64,000 nucleotides of DNA from Saccharothrix saharensis (lineage in GTDB: Bacteria; Actinomycetota; Actinomycetes; Mycobacteriales; Pseudonocardiaceae), in contig NZ_VFPP01000001.1 in assembly GCF_006716745.1 (NCBI RefSeq), positions 4,526,001 to 4,590,000 of the forward strand, written 5' to 3'. A model generated the notes under the pieces. The model saw only the letters and a program-made list of their open reading frames with translations. It made no database searches and was not told where the DNA came from. Shown here piece after piece: positions 1-10,043 of this stretch; position 1 is the stretch's first letter; every line of letters starts with the position of its first letter. A program made the translations under genes and the position numbers.

Positions 1-2
1 CC

Positions 3-1691
<1,689 letters not shown>

Positions 1692-1696
1692 CCGCC

Positions 1697-2947
1697 ATGG
1701 ACCGCAGGCACTTCCTCACCGCCGGCGCGCTCGCCGTGCCCGCGCTCACCGCGTTGGGCGCGGACGACGAGGACCGGCACCACCCGGACCGGCCGCAGGT
1801 CGTCAGGACCGGCGCGGAGCAGCTGGCCGAGGACGGCTGGCGGCGGTTCGCGGGCCACCGGATCGGTGTGGTCACCAACCCGACCGGCGTCCTGCGCGAC
1901 CAGACCCACATCGTCGACTCGATGGTGGCCGCCGGCCTGCGGCCGCAGGCGGCGTTCGGCCCCGAGCACGGCTTCCGCGGCACGGCCCAGGCGGGCGGCT
2001 CGGAGGGCGACTACCTCGACCCGCGCACCGGCATCCCGGTCTACGACACCTACGGCGCGAGCGTCGCCAAGATCGCCTCGATGATCACCAAGTCGGGTGT
2101 CGACACGCTGGTGTTCGACATCGCCGACATCGGCGCGCGGTTCTACACCTACATCTGGACCATGTACGCGGTCATGCAGGCCGCCGCCGCGACGGGCGCC
2201 CGGTTCGTCGTGCTCGACCGGCCGAACCCGGTCGGCGGCACGGCCCGCGGCCCGCAGCTCGACCCGGCCTACGCGACGTTCGTCGGCCGCAAGCCGATCG
2301 CGCAGCAGCACGGCATGACGATCGGCGAGCTGGCGCGCCTGTTCGACGGCGAGTTCCTGCCCACCGACGGCGGCCGGGTCAGCAGCCTGGAAGTGGTGGA
2401 ACTGAAGGGCTGGAAGCGCGACGAGCTGGACTCCGGCCTGCCCTGGGTGCCGCCGAGCCCGAACGTGCCGACGCAGGACACCGCGCTGGTCTACCCGGGC
2501 ACGTGCCTGTTCGAAGGGCTGGTGTTCTCCGAGGGCCGCGGCACCACCCGCCCGTTCGAGACGATCGGCGCGCCCGGCCTGGACTGGCGGTGGGCCGAGG
2601 ACCTGAACGCGCTGGACCTGCCCGGCGTCCGGTTCCGCGAGACCTACTTCACGCCCACGTTCAACAAGCACGCCAACAAGCTGTGCGGCGGGGTGACCCT
2701 GCACCTCACCGACCCGCACCGGTTCGACGCGCCGCGCACCGCGGTCGCGATGATCGTCACGGCGAGGACCCGCTACCCGGAGGTCTTCGCGTGGCGGCCG
2801 GACCTCTACATCGACAAGCTCAGCGGCTCGGACCGGCTGCGCCGCATGGTCGACGCGGGCGCGGGCACCGACGAGGTGGTCGGGGCGTGGGCCGACGAGC
2901 TGGCCGCGTTCGACCGCACCCGCCGGCCTTACCTGCGCTACCGGTAG
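1697..2947 (+). CDS. namZ: Exo-beta-N-acetylmuramidase NamZ (DUF1343 family)
   Basis: Likely releases MurNAc from the non-reducing end of peptidoglycan fragments after NagZ removes GlcNAc. The 416-residue protein starts with a twin-arginine-like leader (MDRRHFLTAGALAVPALTALG), then GHRIGVVTNPTGV and FGPEHGFRG near residues 52-95, which are hallmarks of the DUF1343/YbbC family. ATG 1697 is chosen because a GGAG stands 11 bases upstream and it gives a clean Tat leader; GTG 1688, which overlaps the nagZ stop, is possible but has no room for a ribosome site. The order nagZ-namZ-serine hydrolase-murR-murQ matches the Bacillus subtilis MurNAc region, where YbbC was shown to be NamZ. Function is by family and context. 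Confidence 0.85.
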   Translation: MDRRHFLTAGALAVPALTALGADDEDRHHPDRPQVVRTGAEQLAEDGWRRFAGHRIGVVTNPTGVLRDQTHIVDSMVAAGLRPQAAFGPEHGFRGTAQAGGSEGDYLDPRTGIPVYDTYGASVAKIASMITKSGVDTLVFDIADIGARFYTYIWTMYAVMQAAAATGARFVVLDRPNPVGGTARGPQLDPAYATFVGRKPIAQQHGMTIGELARLFDGEFLPTDGGRVSSLEVVELKGWKRDELDSGLPWVPPSPNVPTQDTALVYPGTCLFEGLVFSEGRGTTRPFETIGAPGLDWRWAEDLNALDLPGVRFRETYFTPTFNKHANKLCGGVTLHLTDPHRFDAPRTAVAMIVTARTRYPEVFAWRPDLYIDKLSGSDRLRRMVDAGAGTDEVVGAWADELAAFDRTRRPYLRYR

Positions 2948-2959
2948 AGGGAGACAGCG

Positions 2960-4612
2960 ATGCGCATCCCCGCCCTGCTGATCGCGGCCACCATGGCCCT
3001 GACCGTCACCTCGCCGGCGCACGCGGACCGCCGCGACGCGCGCTTCGACCAGCCGCACGAAGGCTGGGCGAGCAGCGTGCTGCGACCGGGTACCCCGCAG
3101 CGCGTGGGACTCGACCCGGCGCCGCTGGACGCCGCACTGGCGCAGATCGAGCGGTACACCGTGCCCGACGCGACCGGCCACCCGCTCTACGCGGGCGCCG
3201 TCACGCTGTTCGCGCACGACGGCGTGGTGGTCACGCACCAGCCGACGGGCTGGGCGGTCCGCTACGCCGACGCCGCCGGCACCGAGCTGCCCGAGGCGCA
3301 GCGGGTGCCGATGGCCCAGGACACGATCTTCGACCTGGCTTCGATCTCGAAGCTGTTCACCTCGATCGTGGTGATGCGGCAGCACGAGCTGGGCCGCTTC
3401 GGCCTGGACGACCCGGTCGCGCGCCACCTGCCCGCGTTCGGCGTGAACGGCAAGGAGTCGATCACCGTCCGGCAGCTGCTGACCCACACGTCGGGCCTGG
3501 TCGCGTGGCTCCCGCTGTGGTCGCAGTACCCGGACGTCCCGTCCCGGCTCAAGGCCGTGATGGAGACGACGCCCCGCAGCGCGCCCGGCACCACCTACCT
3601 GTACTCGGACCTGAACCTGATCACGCTCGGCGTGCTGGCCGAGAAGTGGTCGGGCAAGAAGCTGGACGAGCTGGTCCGCGACGACATCACCGACCCGCTG
3701 GGCCTGGTGGACACCGGCTACAACCCGCCGGCGGCCAAGCTGGACCGCGTCGCGGCGACCGAGTACCAGGCGGGCCGGGGCATCATCCGCGGCAGCGTGC
3801 ACGACGAGAACGCCTGGTCGCTGGGCGGCGTCGCGGGCCACGCGGGCGTGTTCTCCACCGCGCGGGAACTGGCCGTGCTCGGCCAGGCGATCCTCAACGG
3901 CGGCGGGTACGCGGGCGGCCGGATCCTGCGCGAGGAGACGGTCGAGCTGATGCTCACCGACTTCAACCAGGGCTTCCCGGGCAACTCGCACGGCCTGGGC
4001 TTCGAGCTGGACCAGCGCTGGTACATGGGCGCGCTGACCTCGCCCCGGGCCGCCGGGCACACCGGCTACACGGGCACCACGCTCGTGCTGGACCCGTTGT
4101 CGCGGTCGATCGCGATCCTGCTGACCAACCGCGTGCACCCGAGCCGGAACTGGGGCTCGATCAACCCGGCCCGGCGGGTGGCGGCCAACGGCCTGGCGCA
4201 GGCGCTGGCGGTGCGGCCCCGGCACGGCACGGCGTGGACCCCGGAGGCGGACGGCGGCACGCTGACCACGCGTGACCTGCCGCGACGCGGTGAGCGGCAG
4301 CAGCTGTCGTTCCGGGCGTTCGTGGACCTGGACCCGGGCGACCGGGTCGTGGTCGAGGCGACCGACGACGGGTCGACGTGGCGCGAGGTGCACGTGCTGG
4401 CCGGGTACGGGCAGCGGCGGTGGCAGAAGGTCGAGCTGGACCTGGCGTCGGCGACGAAGGTCCGCTGGCGGTACGCCCAGGGCACCGGCTACGGCGGTCG
4501 GGGCGTGTACGTGGACGCCGTACGCGTAATCGACGGGCGTGGTGTGGCACTCGACGCGGAACGCGAGCCGGCCGGCTTGCACCCCGAAGGGTGGCGGGCC
4601 GCGGACCGTTAG
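2960..4612 (+). CDS. Secreted serine hydrolase (class C beta-lactamase fold, AmiE/YbbE-like) with extra C-terminal domain
   Basis: A 550-residue protein with an Ala-type signal peptide (residues 1-22, cut after AHA). The beta-lactamase/transpeptidase-like domain has SxxK as SISK (128-131), the second motif YSDLN near 215 and GHTGYTG near 364. In Bacillus subtilis the gene at this place in the MurNAc cluster (YbbE/AmiE) removes stem peptides from MurNAc; the same job is inferred here. After residue about 420 there is a further 130-residue region rich in beta-strand pattern (DPGDRVVVEATDDGSTW, GRGVYVDAVRVI) that looks like a jelly-roll binding module and is not part of the catalytic fold. A strong ribosome site (GAGGGAG) precedes ATG 2960, 12 bases after the namZ stop. 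It could also be an esterase or D-aminopeptidase. Confidence 0.82.
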   Translation: MRIPALLIAATMALTVTSPAHADRRDARFDQPHEGWASSVLRPGTPQRVGLDPAPLDAALAQIERYTVPDATGHPLYAGAVTLFAHDGVVVTHQPTGWAVRYADAAGTELPEAQRVPMAQDTIFDLASISKLFTSIVVMRQHELGRFGLDDPVARHLPAFGVNGKESITVRQLLTHTSGLVAWLPLWSQYPDVPSRLKAVMETTPRSAPGTTYLYSDLNLITLGVLAEKWSGKKLDELVRDDITDPLGLVDTGYNPPAAKLDRVAATEYQAGRGIIRGSVHDENAWSLGGVAGHAGVFSTARELAVLGQAILNGGGYAGGRILREETVELMLTDFNQGFPGNSHGLGFELDQRWYMGALTSPRAAGHTGYTGTTLVLDPLSRSIAILLTNRVHPSRNWGSINPARRVAANGLAQALAVRPRHGTAWTPEADGGTLTTRDLPRRGERQQLSFRAFVDLDPGDRVVVEATDDGSTWREVHVLAGYGQRRWQKVELDLASATKVRWRYAQGTGYGGRGVYVDAVRVIDGRGVALDAEREPAGLHPEGWRAADR

Positions 4613-4658
4613 TGACATCCGAGCCGTCCGATCCCGCCAAGAGGTGTGTTTGGGTCAC

Positions 4659-4681
4659 GGTTGGGGTGAGTTACCCCAACC
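4659..4681. promoter_or_regulatory. 8-bp inverted repeat upstream of murR (candidate operator or terminator)
   Basis: GGTTGGGG and CCCCAACC flank a 7-base spacer (TGAGTTA). The repeat sits just before the -35 box of the murR promoter. RpiR-family regulators usually bind inverted repeats next to their own promoters, so an operator is the favoured reading; a hairpin ending the nagZ operon is the alternative, but no T-run follows. Confidence 0.45.
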
Positions 4682-4686
4682 CTGCG

Positions 4687-4721
4687 TTGACCATCGTTGG
4701 AGCGGTTAGTAAGTTTCCCAC
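4687..4721 (+). promoter_or_regulatory. Leaderless promoter of murR-murQ
   Basis: TTGACC (4687-4692) and TAAGTT (4710-4715) are separated by 17 bases, and the GTG start of murR begins 6 bases after the -10 box, so the transcript should begin at or next to the start codon. Confidence 0.6.
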
Positions 4722-5639
4722 GTGTCCACCGAAAGTACCGCCGACTCCAGTCCCCTGGTCAAGATCCGCTCCCTCCTGCCGGGCCTGGCCCGCGCCGAGC
4801 AGCGGGTCGCCAAGGTCGTGCTGGACAACCCGGCGACCGTCGCCCACCGCAGCATCACCGAGGTCGCCGAGGCCGCCGGCACCAGCGAGACCACGGTGAC
4901 CCGGTTCTGCAAGGCCATCGGCGTCGGCGGGTACCCGGAGCTGCGCATAGCGCTGGCCGCCGACACGGCCCGCACGTCCATGCGCACCGACCGGGACCTC
5001 GGCGGCGACATCGGCCCCGGCGACGACCTGCGCCAGGTGGTCGGCAAGGTGGCGTTCGCCGACGCGCGGGCGGTCGAGGAGACCGCCGAGCAGCTGAACG
5101 TGGAGACGCTCGAAGCGGTGGTCGAGGCGGTCGCCGGCGCGGGCCGGGTGGACGTCTACGGGTTCGGGGCGAGCGCGTTCGTGGCGTTCGACCTCCAGCA
5201 GAAGCTGCACCGGATCGGGCGGACCTGCTTCGCCTGGAACGACACGCACATCGCGCTCACGTCGGCCGCCGTGCTCACCGGCGCGGACGTGGCGGTCGGG
5301 ATATCGCACACCGGCTCCACCTCCGAGACCGTCGAGGCGCTGCGGGTGGCCAAGGAGCACGGCGCGACCACGGTGGCGCTGACGAACTTCCCGCGATCCC
5401 CGATCAGCGAGGTCGCCGACCACGTGCTGACCACGGCGGCGCGCGAGACCACGTTCCGCTCGGGCGCGATGGCCAGCCGCATCGCCCAGCTCACCGTCAT
5501 CGACTGCCTGTTCATCGGGGTCGCGCAACGGCACGTGGACAGCGCCAAGACCGCGCTGGAGGCGACGTACGACGCGGTGTCGGGCCACCGCCTCGGCGCC
5601 CGACCGGACGGCAGGCGGCGCCGGGAGTCCGGTAAATGA
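4722..5639 (+). CDS. murR: RpiR/MurR-family transcriptional regulator (HTH + SIS)
   Basis: 305 residues: an N-terminal HTH_6 domain (about 10-85, with VAEAAGTSETTVTRFCKAIG as recognition helix region) and a C-terminal SIS sugar-phosphate isomerase-like domain (about 125-270, GFGASAFVAFDLQQK and GISHTGSTSETVEAL). SIS domains in this family sense sugar phosphates; next to murQ the likely ligand is MurNAc-6-phosphate. The stop overlaps the murQ start (ATGA at 5636-5639), so the two are translationally coupled. GTG 4722 is preferred because it fits a leaderless promoter. The family is clear; the ligand is inferred from context. Confidence 0.85.
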   Translation: MSTESTADSSPLVKIRSLLPGLARAEQRVAKVVLDNPATVAHRSITEVAEAAGTSETTVTRFCKAIGVGGYPELRIALAADTARTSMRTDRDLGGDIGPGDDLRQVVGKVAFADARAVEETAEQLNVETLEAVVEAVAGAGRVDVYGFGASAFVAFDLQQKLHRIGRTCFAWNDTHIALTSAAVLTGADVAVGISHTGSTSETVEALRVAKEHGATTVALTNFPRSPISEVADHVLTTAARETTFRSGAMASRIAQLTVIDCLFIGVAQRHVDSAKTALEATYDAVSGHRLGARPDGRRRRESGK

Positions 5640-6571
5640 CGCCGCCCCGGGACGGTGTCGCGGTCCGCGTGGACTCCCCCACCGAAGCCAGGAACCCGCG
5701 GACGCAGGACATCGACCGGCTCTCCACGCTGGACGTGCTGCGCCTGATCAACACCGAGGACCACCTGGTCCCCGACGCGGTGGCCGCGGTGCTGCCCGAG
5801 CTGGCCCGTGCCGCGGACCTCGCCGTGAGCGCGCTGCGCTCCGGCGGGCGCGTGCACTACGTCGGCGCGGGCACGTCGGGCCGGCTCGCCACGCTCGACG
5901 CCGCCGAGCTGGTGCCGACGTTCAACGCGCCGCCGGACTGGTTCCTCGCCCACCACGCCGGCGGCCGGGACGCCCTGGTCAACGCCGTGGAGGACGTGGA
6001 GGACCAGGCGTCCGACGGTGCCGCCGAGATCCGCGCGCACGCGGCCGCGGGCGACCTGGTCGTCGGCGTCACGGCGTCGGGCCGCACGCCGTTCGTGGTG
6101 GCCGCGTTGGAGGAAGCCCGCGCGCTGGGCGCGCGCACCGTGCTGGTGTCGAACAACCCGACCGCGCCCGCCCCGGTCGACGTGGACGTGCTGATCGCGG
6201 TCGACACCGGCCCGGAGGCGATCGCCGGGTCCACCCGGATGAAGGCGGGCACGTCGCAGAAGCTGGTGCTCACGTCGTTCTCGACCGCGGTGATGGTCCG
6301 GCTCGGCCGCACGTACTCGAACCTGATGGTGTCGATGCGCGCCACCAACGCCAAGCTGCGCGGCCGCACGGTGCGCATCCTGCGCGAGGCGACCGGCCTG
6401 GGCGAGCAGGAGTGCACGACGGCGCTGGCCGACTCGGGCGGCGACCTGAAGGTCGCGCTGGTGCACCTGCTGTCCGGCGCACCCGCCGCGCTCGCCGCGG
6501 AGGCCTTGGAACGCACCGAGGGGCACGTCCGCATGGCGCTCAGCCAGCTTGCACCGGGCGCCACGGGATAG
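5636..6571 (+). CDS. murQ: N-acetylmuramic acid 6-phosphate etherase
   Basis: Cleaves the D-lactyl ether of MurNAc-6-phosphate to GlcNAc-6-phosphate and lactate in the cytoplasm, the central step of MurNAc recycling. The 311-residue length is normal. Seen: the N-terminal TEARNPRTQDIDRL segment, VHYVGAGTSGRLATLDAAEL (SIS sugar-phosphate loop, about 75-94), the acidic NAVEDVEDQ segment near 117-125 that holds the general acid/base Glu, and STRMKAGTSQKLVLT near 202-216, all diagnostic for MurQ. Its 3' end overlaps the 3' end of the convergent asnC-type gene by 32 bases. The substrate must arrive phosphorylated, yet no MurP-type PTS or MurNAc kinase is visible in the window. Confidence 0.95.
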   Translation: MTPPRDGVAVRVDSPTEARNPRTQDIDRLSTLDVLRLINTEDHLVPDAVAAVLPELARAADLAVSALRSGGRVHYVGAGTSGRLATLDAAELVPTFNAPPDWFLAHHAGGRDALVNAVEDVEDQASDGAAEIRAHAAAGDLVVGVTASGRTPFVVAALEEARALGARTVLVSNNPTAPAPVDVDVLIAVDTGPEAIAGSTRMKAGTSQKLVLTSFSTAVMVRLGRTYSNLMVSMRATNAKLRGRTVRILREATGLGEQECTTALADSGGDLKVALVHLLSGAPAALAAEALERTEGHVRMALSQLAPGATG

Positions 6572-6989
6572 GCGTCGAGAGCACCATCGCGCTGGACGTC
6601 TCGCCGTAGCCGCCCAGCCGCACCAGCAACCGCTCCAACTCGCTGATCGACGTGGTCACGACCTTGACCACCGAGCAGATGTCACCGGTCAGCCGCACCA
6701 CCTCCACCACCTCGGGGCAGTCGTCGAGCAGCTCCGGGTGCACCGTGATGCACCGCGGGCCGTAGCACTTCATCCGCACCAGGGCGATCACCGGACGTCC
6801 CACCGCCGTCGGGTCCACCGTGGCGCGGTAGCCCGTGATGACGCCCGCGTTCTCCAGCCTGCGCACGCGTTGCGCGACGGTCGGCGGCGACACGTGCACA
6901 CGTCGTGCCAGCTCGTTGTACGACAGCCGCGCGTCCTCCTGGAGGGCCTCCAGCAAGGCCCAGTCCACGCTGTCCAGCTCGATGCTCAC
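6540..6989 (-). CDS. Lrp/AsnC-family transcriptional regulator (KynR-like by position)
   Basis: 149 residues with an N-terminal winged HTH (LDSVDWALLEALQEDARLSYNELARR, recognition segment VSPPTVAQRVRRLENAGVI, residues 5-52) and a C-terminal RAM effector domain. Divergent from kynA-kynU with about 105 bases between the start codons. In Pseudomonas the kynurenine genes are controlled by a divergent Lrp/AsnC protein, KynR, which responds to kynurenine; the same role is inferred here. The GTG start has TAGCTT 7 bases upstream, so the mRNA is probably leaderless. Its last 32 bases overlap murQ on the other strand. Confidence 0.85.
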   Translation of the reverse strand: MSIELDSVDWALLEALQEDARLSYNELARRVHVSPPTVAQRVRRLENAGVITGYRATVDPTAVGRPVIALVRMKCYGPRCITVHPELLDDCPEVVEVVRLTGDICSVVKVVTTSISELERLLVRLGGYGETSSAMVLSTPIPWRPVQAG

Positions 6990-7095
6990 GAACCCAAAGC
7001 TACTCCGGTCGACGCCTTTCGATCGTGAGAACTTCGCCGCCGATCAGCACCCGCTGCCCATTCAACTACGCCGAACGCGCGGTCATCATGGAAAC

Positions 7096-7914
7096 ATGAC
7101 TTGCCCGGTCTCATCACCCAAACTCGACTTCGGCGGCACGACGCCCTACGAGGACTACGTGCACGCCTCCGTGCTGCACTCGCTGCAGCAGCAGTGGTCC
7201 AAGGACCCGCGTGAGATGTCGTTCCTGGTGATCACGCAGGTCATGGAGCTGTACTTCGGTCTGCTGTGCTTCGAGTGGCGGCAGGCCAAGGCCGAGCTGC
7301 GCGCCGACGACCTGCGTGCCGCGGTCCGCACCCTGCGCCGCAGCGACCTGCACATGCAGGCGCTCAACGCGGCGTGGCGACCGATCGCCCGGATGACGCC
7401 CGCCGAGTTCAACTCGTTCCGCGACGCCCTCGGCGAGGGCTCCGGCTTCCAGTCCGGCCGGTACCGCGAGGTGGAGTTCCTGCTCGGCGAGAAGTCGCGG
7501 TCGATGCTCGTGCCGCACCGCGCCGTGCCGGAGCAGCACGACGCGCTGGAGCGGTTGCTGAACGAGCCGAGCCTGTACGACGACGTGCTCGCCGCGCTGC
7601 ACCGCCAGGGCCTGCCGATCCCGGCGGAGGTGCTCGACCGCGACGTCAGCGGGCCGTACGAGCCGAACGCCGAGGTGGAGGCCGTGTGGGCGGACATCTA
7701 CCGCGGCGGGTCGCGTGACCTGCTGGAACTGGGCGAGGCGTTGACCGACATCGCCGAGGAGTTCGCCCGCTGGCGCTACGACCACCTGCTGGCCACCCGC
7801 CGTTCGATGGGCGCGAAAACCGGAACCGGTGGCTCCGCGGGGGTTGCGTGGTTGGAGAAGCGCACGCAACGCTCCGTCTTCCCCGAACTGTGGACGGCCA
7901 GGAGCTACGTATGA
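7096..7914 (+). CDS. kynA: Tryptophan 2,3-dioxygenase
   Basis: Haem enzyme opening the indole ring of L-tryptophan to N-formylkynurenine. The 272-residue protein contains YEDYVHASVLHSLQ with the substrate/haem-pocket His near residue 25, ITQVMELYFGLLCFEW, GEGSGFQSGRYREVEFLLG near 120-138 and the late RWRYDHLLATRRSMGAKTGTGGSAG segment holding the proximal haem His, all typical of TDO. The ATG at 7096 gives the usual length; a start further upstream in the same frame would add sequence unlike the family. The stop overlaps the kynU start (ATGA), so they form one operon. Confidence 0.95.
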   Translation: MTCPVSSPKLDFGGTTPYEDYVHASVLHSLQQQWSKDPREMSFLVITQVMELYFGLLCFEWRQAKAELRADDLRAAVRTLRRSDLHMQALNAAWRPIARMTPAEFNSFRDALGEGSGFQSGRYREVEFLLGEKSRSMLVPHRAVPEQHDALERLLNEPSLYDDVLAALHRQGLPIPAEVLDRDVSGPYEPNAEVEAVWADIYRGGSRDLLELGEALTDIAEEFARWRYDHLLATRRSMGAKTGTGGSAGVAWLEKRTQRSVFPELWTARSYV

Positions 7915-9032
7915 ACGACCGGTTGGCGCACATCCGCGACCTGTTCGACCTCGACGACGACGTGGTGTACCTGGACGGGAACTCCCTGGGCGCACCGCCG
8001 AAGGCCGTCGCCGAACGCGTGCGGCACGTCGTGCGGGAGCAGTGGGGCCGACGGCTCATCCGCAGCTGGTCGGAGGGCTGGTGGGAGGCGCCGGAACGGG
8101 TCGGCAACCGGATCGGCCGGCTGATCGGGGCGAAGCCCGGGCAGGTCGTGGTCGGGGACTCGACCAGCGTGAACCTGTTCAAGGCGTTGATGGCGGCGGT
8201 GCGCAACACCGACCGCATGGAGATCGTCGTGGACGAGGGGACGTTCCCGACCGACGGGTACATCGCCCGGTCGGTGGCGGAGCTGACGGGCCTGGCGCTG
8301 CGGCCCGCGCCGCCGGAGGAGCTGGACCTGCGGGACACGACGGCGGTCGTGCTGCTCAACCACGTCGACTACCGCACCGGCCGGCTGCTGGACATGGCGA
8401 AGCTGACCGAGCAGGCGCACGCGGTGGGCGCGAAGGTCGTCTGGGACCTGTGCCACAGCGCGGGCGTGCTGCCGATCGAGCTGGACGCGGTGAACGTCGA
8501 CCTGGCCGTAGGGTGCACGTACAAGTTCCTCAACGGGGGGCCGGGGTCGCCCGCGTTCCTCTACGTGCCGAAGCACGCGCAGGCGACGTTCGACCAGCCG
8601 TTGACGGGGTGGACGGGCCACGAGGTGCCGTTCGCGATGTCGCCGGAGTACACGCCGGACCCGGGCGTCTCCCGGGCGCGGGTGGGCACGCCGGACATCA
8701 TCTCGATGCTCGCGCTGGACGCCGCCCTGGACGTCTGGGACCAGGTGGACCTCGCCGACGTGCGGGCGAAGGGCCTGGCCCTGACCGCCCACTTCCGGTC
8801 GCTGGTCGAGGACCTGCCGGGCGTCGAGGTCATCACCCCGGCCGACGAGTGGCGCGGCCACCAGGTCACCCTCCGCCACCCGGAGGCGTCGCGGATCATG
8901 GACGAGCTGATCGAGCGCAACGTCATCGGCGACCACCGCCCACCGGACCTGCTGCGCTTCGGCTTCGCCCCGCTCTACAACACCTTCACCGACGCCGACC
9001 GCGCCGCCACGACCCTGAAAGAACTCCTCTGA
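7911..9032 (+). CDS. kynU: Kynureninase
   Basis: PLP enzyme splitting kynurenine (or 3-hydroxykynurenine) into anthranilate and alanine. 373 residues, fold-type I aminotransferase. Visible marks are YLDGNSLGAPP near the N-terminus, VGDSTSVNLFKALMAA for the phosphate-binding region, VWDLCHSAGVLPIEL with the PLP-ring Asp, and GCTYKFLNGGPGSPAF with the Schiff-base Lys near residue 205. It starts inside the kynA stop codon. Kynurenine formamidase (kynB), needed between the two steps, is not in the window. Confidence 0.95.
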   Translation: MNDRLAHIRDLFDLDDDVVYLDGNSLGAPPKAVAERVRHVVREQWGRRLIRSWSEGWWEAPERVGNRIGRLIGAKPGQVVVGDSTSVNLFKALMAAVRNTDRMEIVVDEGTFPTDGYIARSVAELTGLALRPAPPEELDLRDTTAVVLLNHVDYRTGRLLDMAKLTEQAHAVGAKVVWDLCHSAGVLPIELDAVNVDLAVGCTYKFLNGGPGSPAFLYVPKHAQATFDQPLTGWTGHEVPFAMSPEYTPDPGVSRARVGTPDIISMLALDAALDVWDQVDLADVRAKGLALTAHFRSLVEDLPGVEVITPADEWRGHQVTLRHPEASRIMDELIERNVIGDHRPPDLLRFGFAPLYNTFTDADRAATTLKELL

Positions 9033-9229
9033 CCCGCGTGTCGAACCCCCGGGTCCCGCGTGTCGAACGCTCAAGACCCGAGAGTCGAACCTCCAGGACC
9101 CCCGAGTTCAACACTCAGGACGGCCCTCGCCGTTCCGAACGTTGAATTCGGGGGTCCTGAACGTAGGACACGGTGGACTCGAAGGTTCGACACTCGGGAC
9201 CTGGGCGTTCGACTCACGCGCGGGGGTCA
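9031..9229. repeat. Inverted array of 22-bp repeats between convergent genes
   Basis: Four tandem degenerate 22-bp units run left to right from 9031, 9053, 9075 and 9097 with consensus GACCCGCGNGTCGAACNCNCNG. Four more units of the same consensus follow in the opposite orientation up to about 9229. The symmetry centre is near 9119-9134 (GACGGC/GCCGTT). Unit 4 and its mirror pair over 16 bases with one wobble, and unit 2 and its mirror pair almost fully, so the RNA from either strand can form a very long hairpin. The array starts at the kynU stop codon and ends at the stop of the gene on the other strand, so it can serve as a two-way terminator. An intergenic repeat family is the other reading. 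Confidence 0.85.
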
Positions 9230-9985
9230 GGAAGCGGCGGCGTCGGCGATGCTCCGCGCTTCGCGGGAGCCGGCTTCGAGGGCTTCGCAGCAGAACAGCA
9301 GCCAGCGGGTGATGCCCTCGGGGTCGCCGGTGGAGAAGCCGTGCAGGGCGGCGGCGTAGTCGTTCTGGCGGCGCAGGCAGAAGACCTCCGGCACGCCCAG
9401 CGACTTGGGGTCCAGGCCGGTGGCGATGGACGCCAGCCGGGACGCCGCACGCGCCACCACGCCGTTGGCCGTGTCGAACGGGGCCAGCGACATCAGCTCG
9501 CCGTGCACCACCGCCACCAGCAGCGGACCCGGCGCGGACGTGCCGCCCGTGACGAGCTGCGCCAGCAGGTCCAACCGCGACGACACGCCCGGAGCGGACC
9601 GGGGCCGGCCCAGCTCGCCGCCCAGGTCCGCGCCCGCCAGCACGTGCAAGCGCGCCAACGCCTGCAACGGCGCCCGCTGCCACGTCGGGAACACCACGCC
9701 CAACGACTCGGCCACCCGCAGCGCGCCCGCCAGCACCGGGTCGCTGACGGTCCCGTCCGTCGGGATGGCGGTCGGCCCGCCGTCCAACGCCGCCGACGCA
9801 CGGGCGGCGCGCACGGACGCCTCGGCCGCGGTGGTCGCCCAGCCGCGCAGGTTCACCCGGTGCCGGTGCACCTGGAACACGGCGTCACGCGCCGCGGCGA
9901 CGGCGTCGGCCACACCGGGCAGGTCCAGCAGCGGGGCAAGCGGATCGGTCACGCCGCAGCACACTACCCGCCGGTAAGTGGTCAT
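9227..9985 (-). CDS. Fic-fold protein with degenerate active-site motif
   Basis: 252 residues with the helical pattern of Fic/DOC proteins. The place of the Fic motif HPFxDGNGRxxR is taken by APFDTANGVVARAASR near residues 169-184, preceded by AVVHGELMSL. The catalytic His is Ala and GNGR is ANGV, so classical AMP transfer is unlikely. The upstream helices (AAEASVRAARASAALDG) resemble the inhibitory-helix region of Fic proteins. Some actinobacterial relatives are annotated as oxidoreductases, for which I see no cofactor site. Convergent with kynU through the repeat array and divergent from the GNAT gene. Function unknown. Confidence 0.6.
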   Translation of the reverse strand: MTTYRRVVCCGVTDPLAPLLDLPGVADAVAAARDAVFQVHRHRVNLRGWATTAAEASVRAARASAALDGGPTAIPTDGTVSDPVLAGALRVAESLGVVFPTWQRAPLQALARLHVLAGADLGGELGRPRSAPGVSSRLDLLAQLVTGGTSAPGPLLVAVVHGELMSLAPFDTANGVVARAASRLASIATGLDPKSLGVPEVFCLRRQNDYAAALHGFSTGDPEGITRWLLFCCEALEAGSREARSIADAAAS

Positions 9986-10043
9986 CTGAAATGGATCGAA
10001 AATGGCTATGCAAAGTAGCCACTCACCGATTTATCGTCGAAGC

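Noticed and set aside
7089..7100. Three-codon frame (Met-Glu-Thr-stop) overlapping the kynA start
   Set aside because: ATGGAAACATGA may be a chance feature; it has no amino-acid code run that would make sense for regulation by tryptophan.
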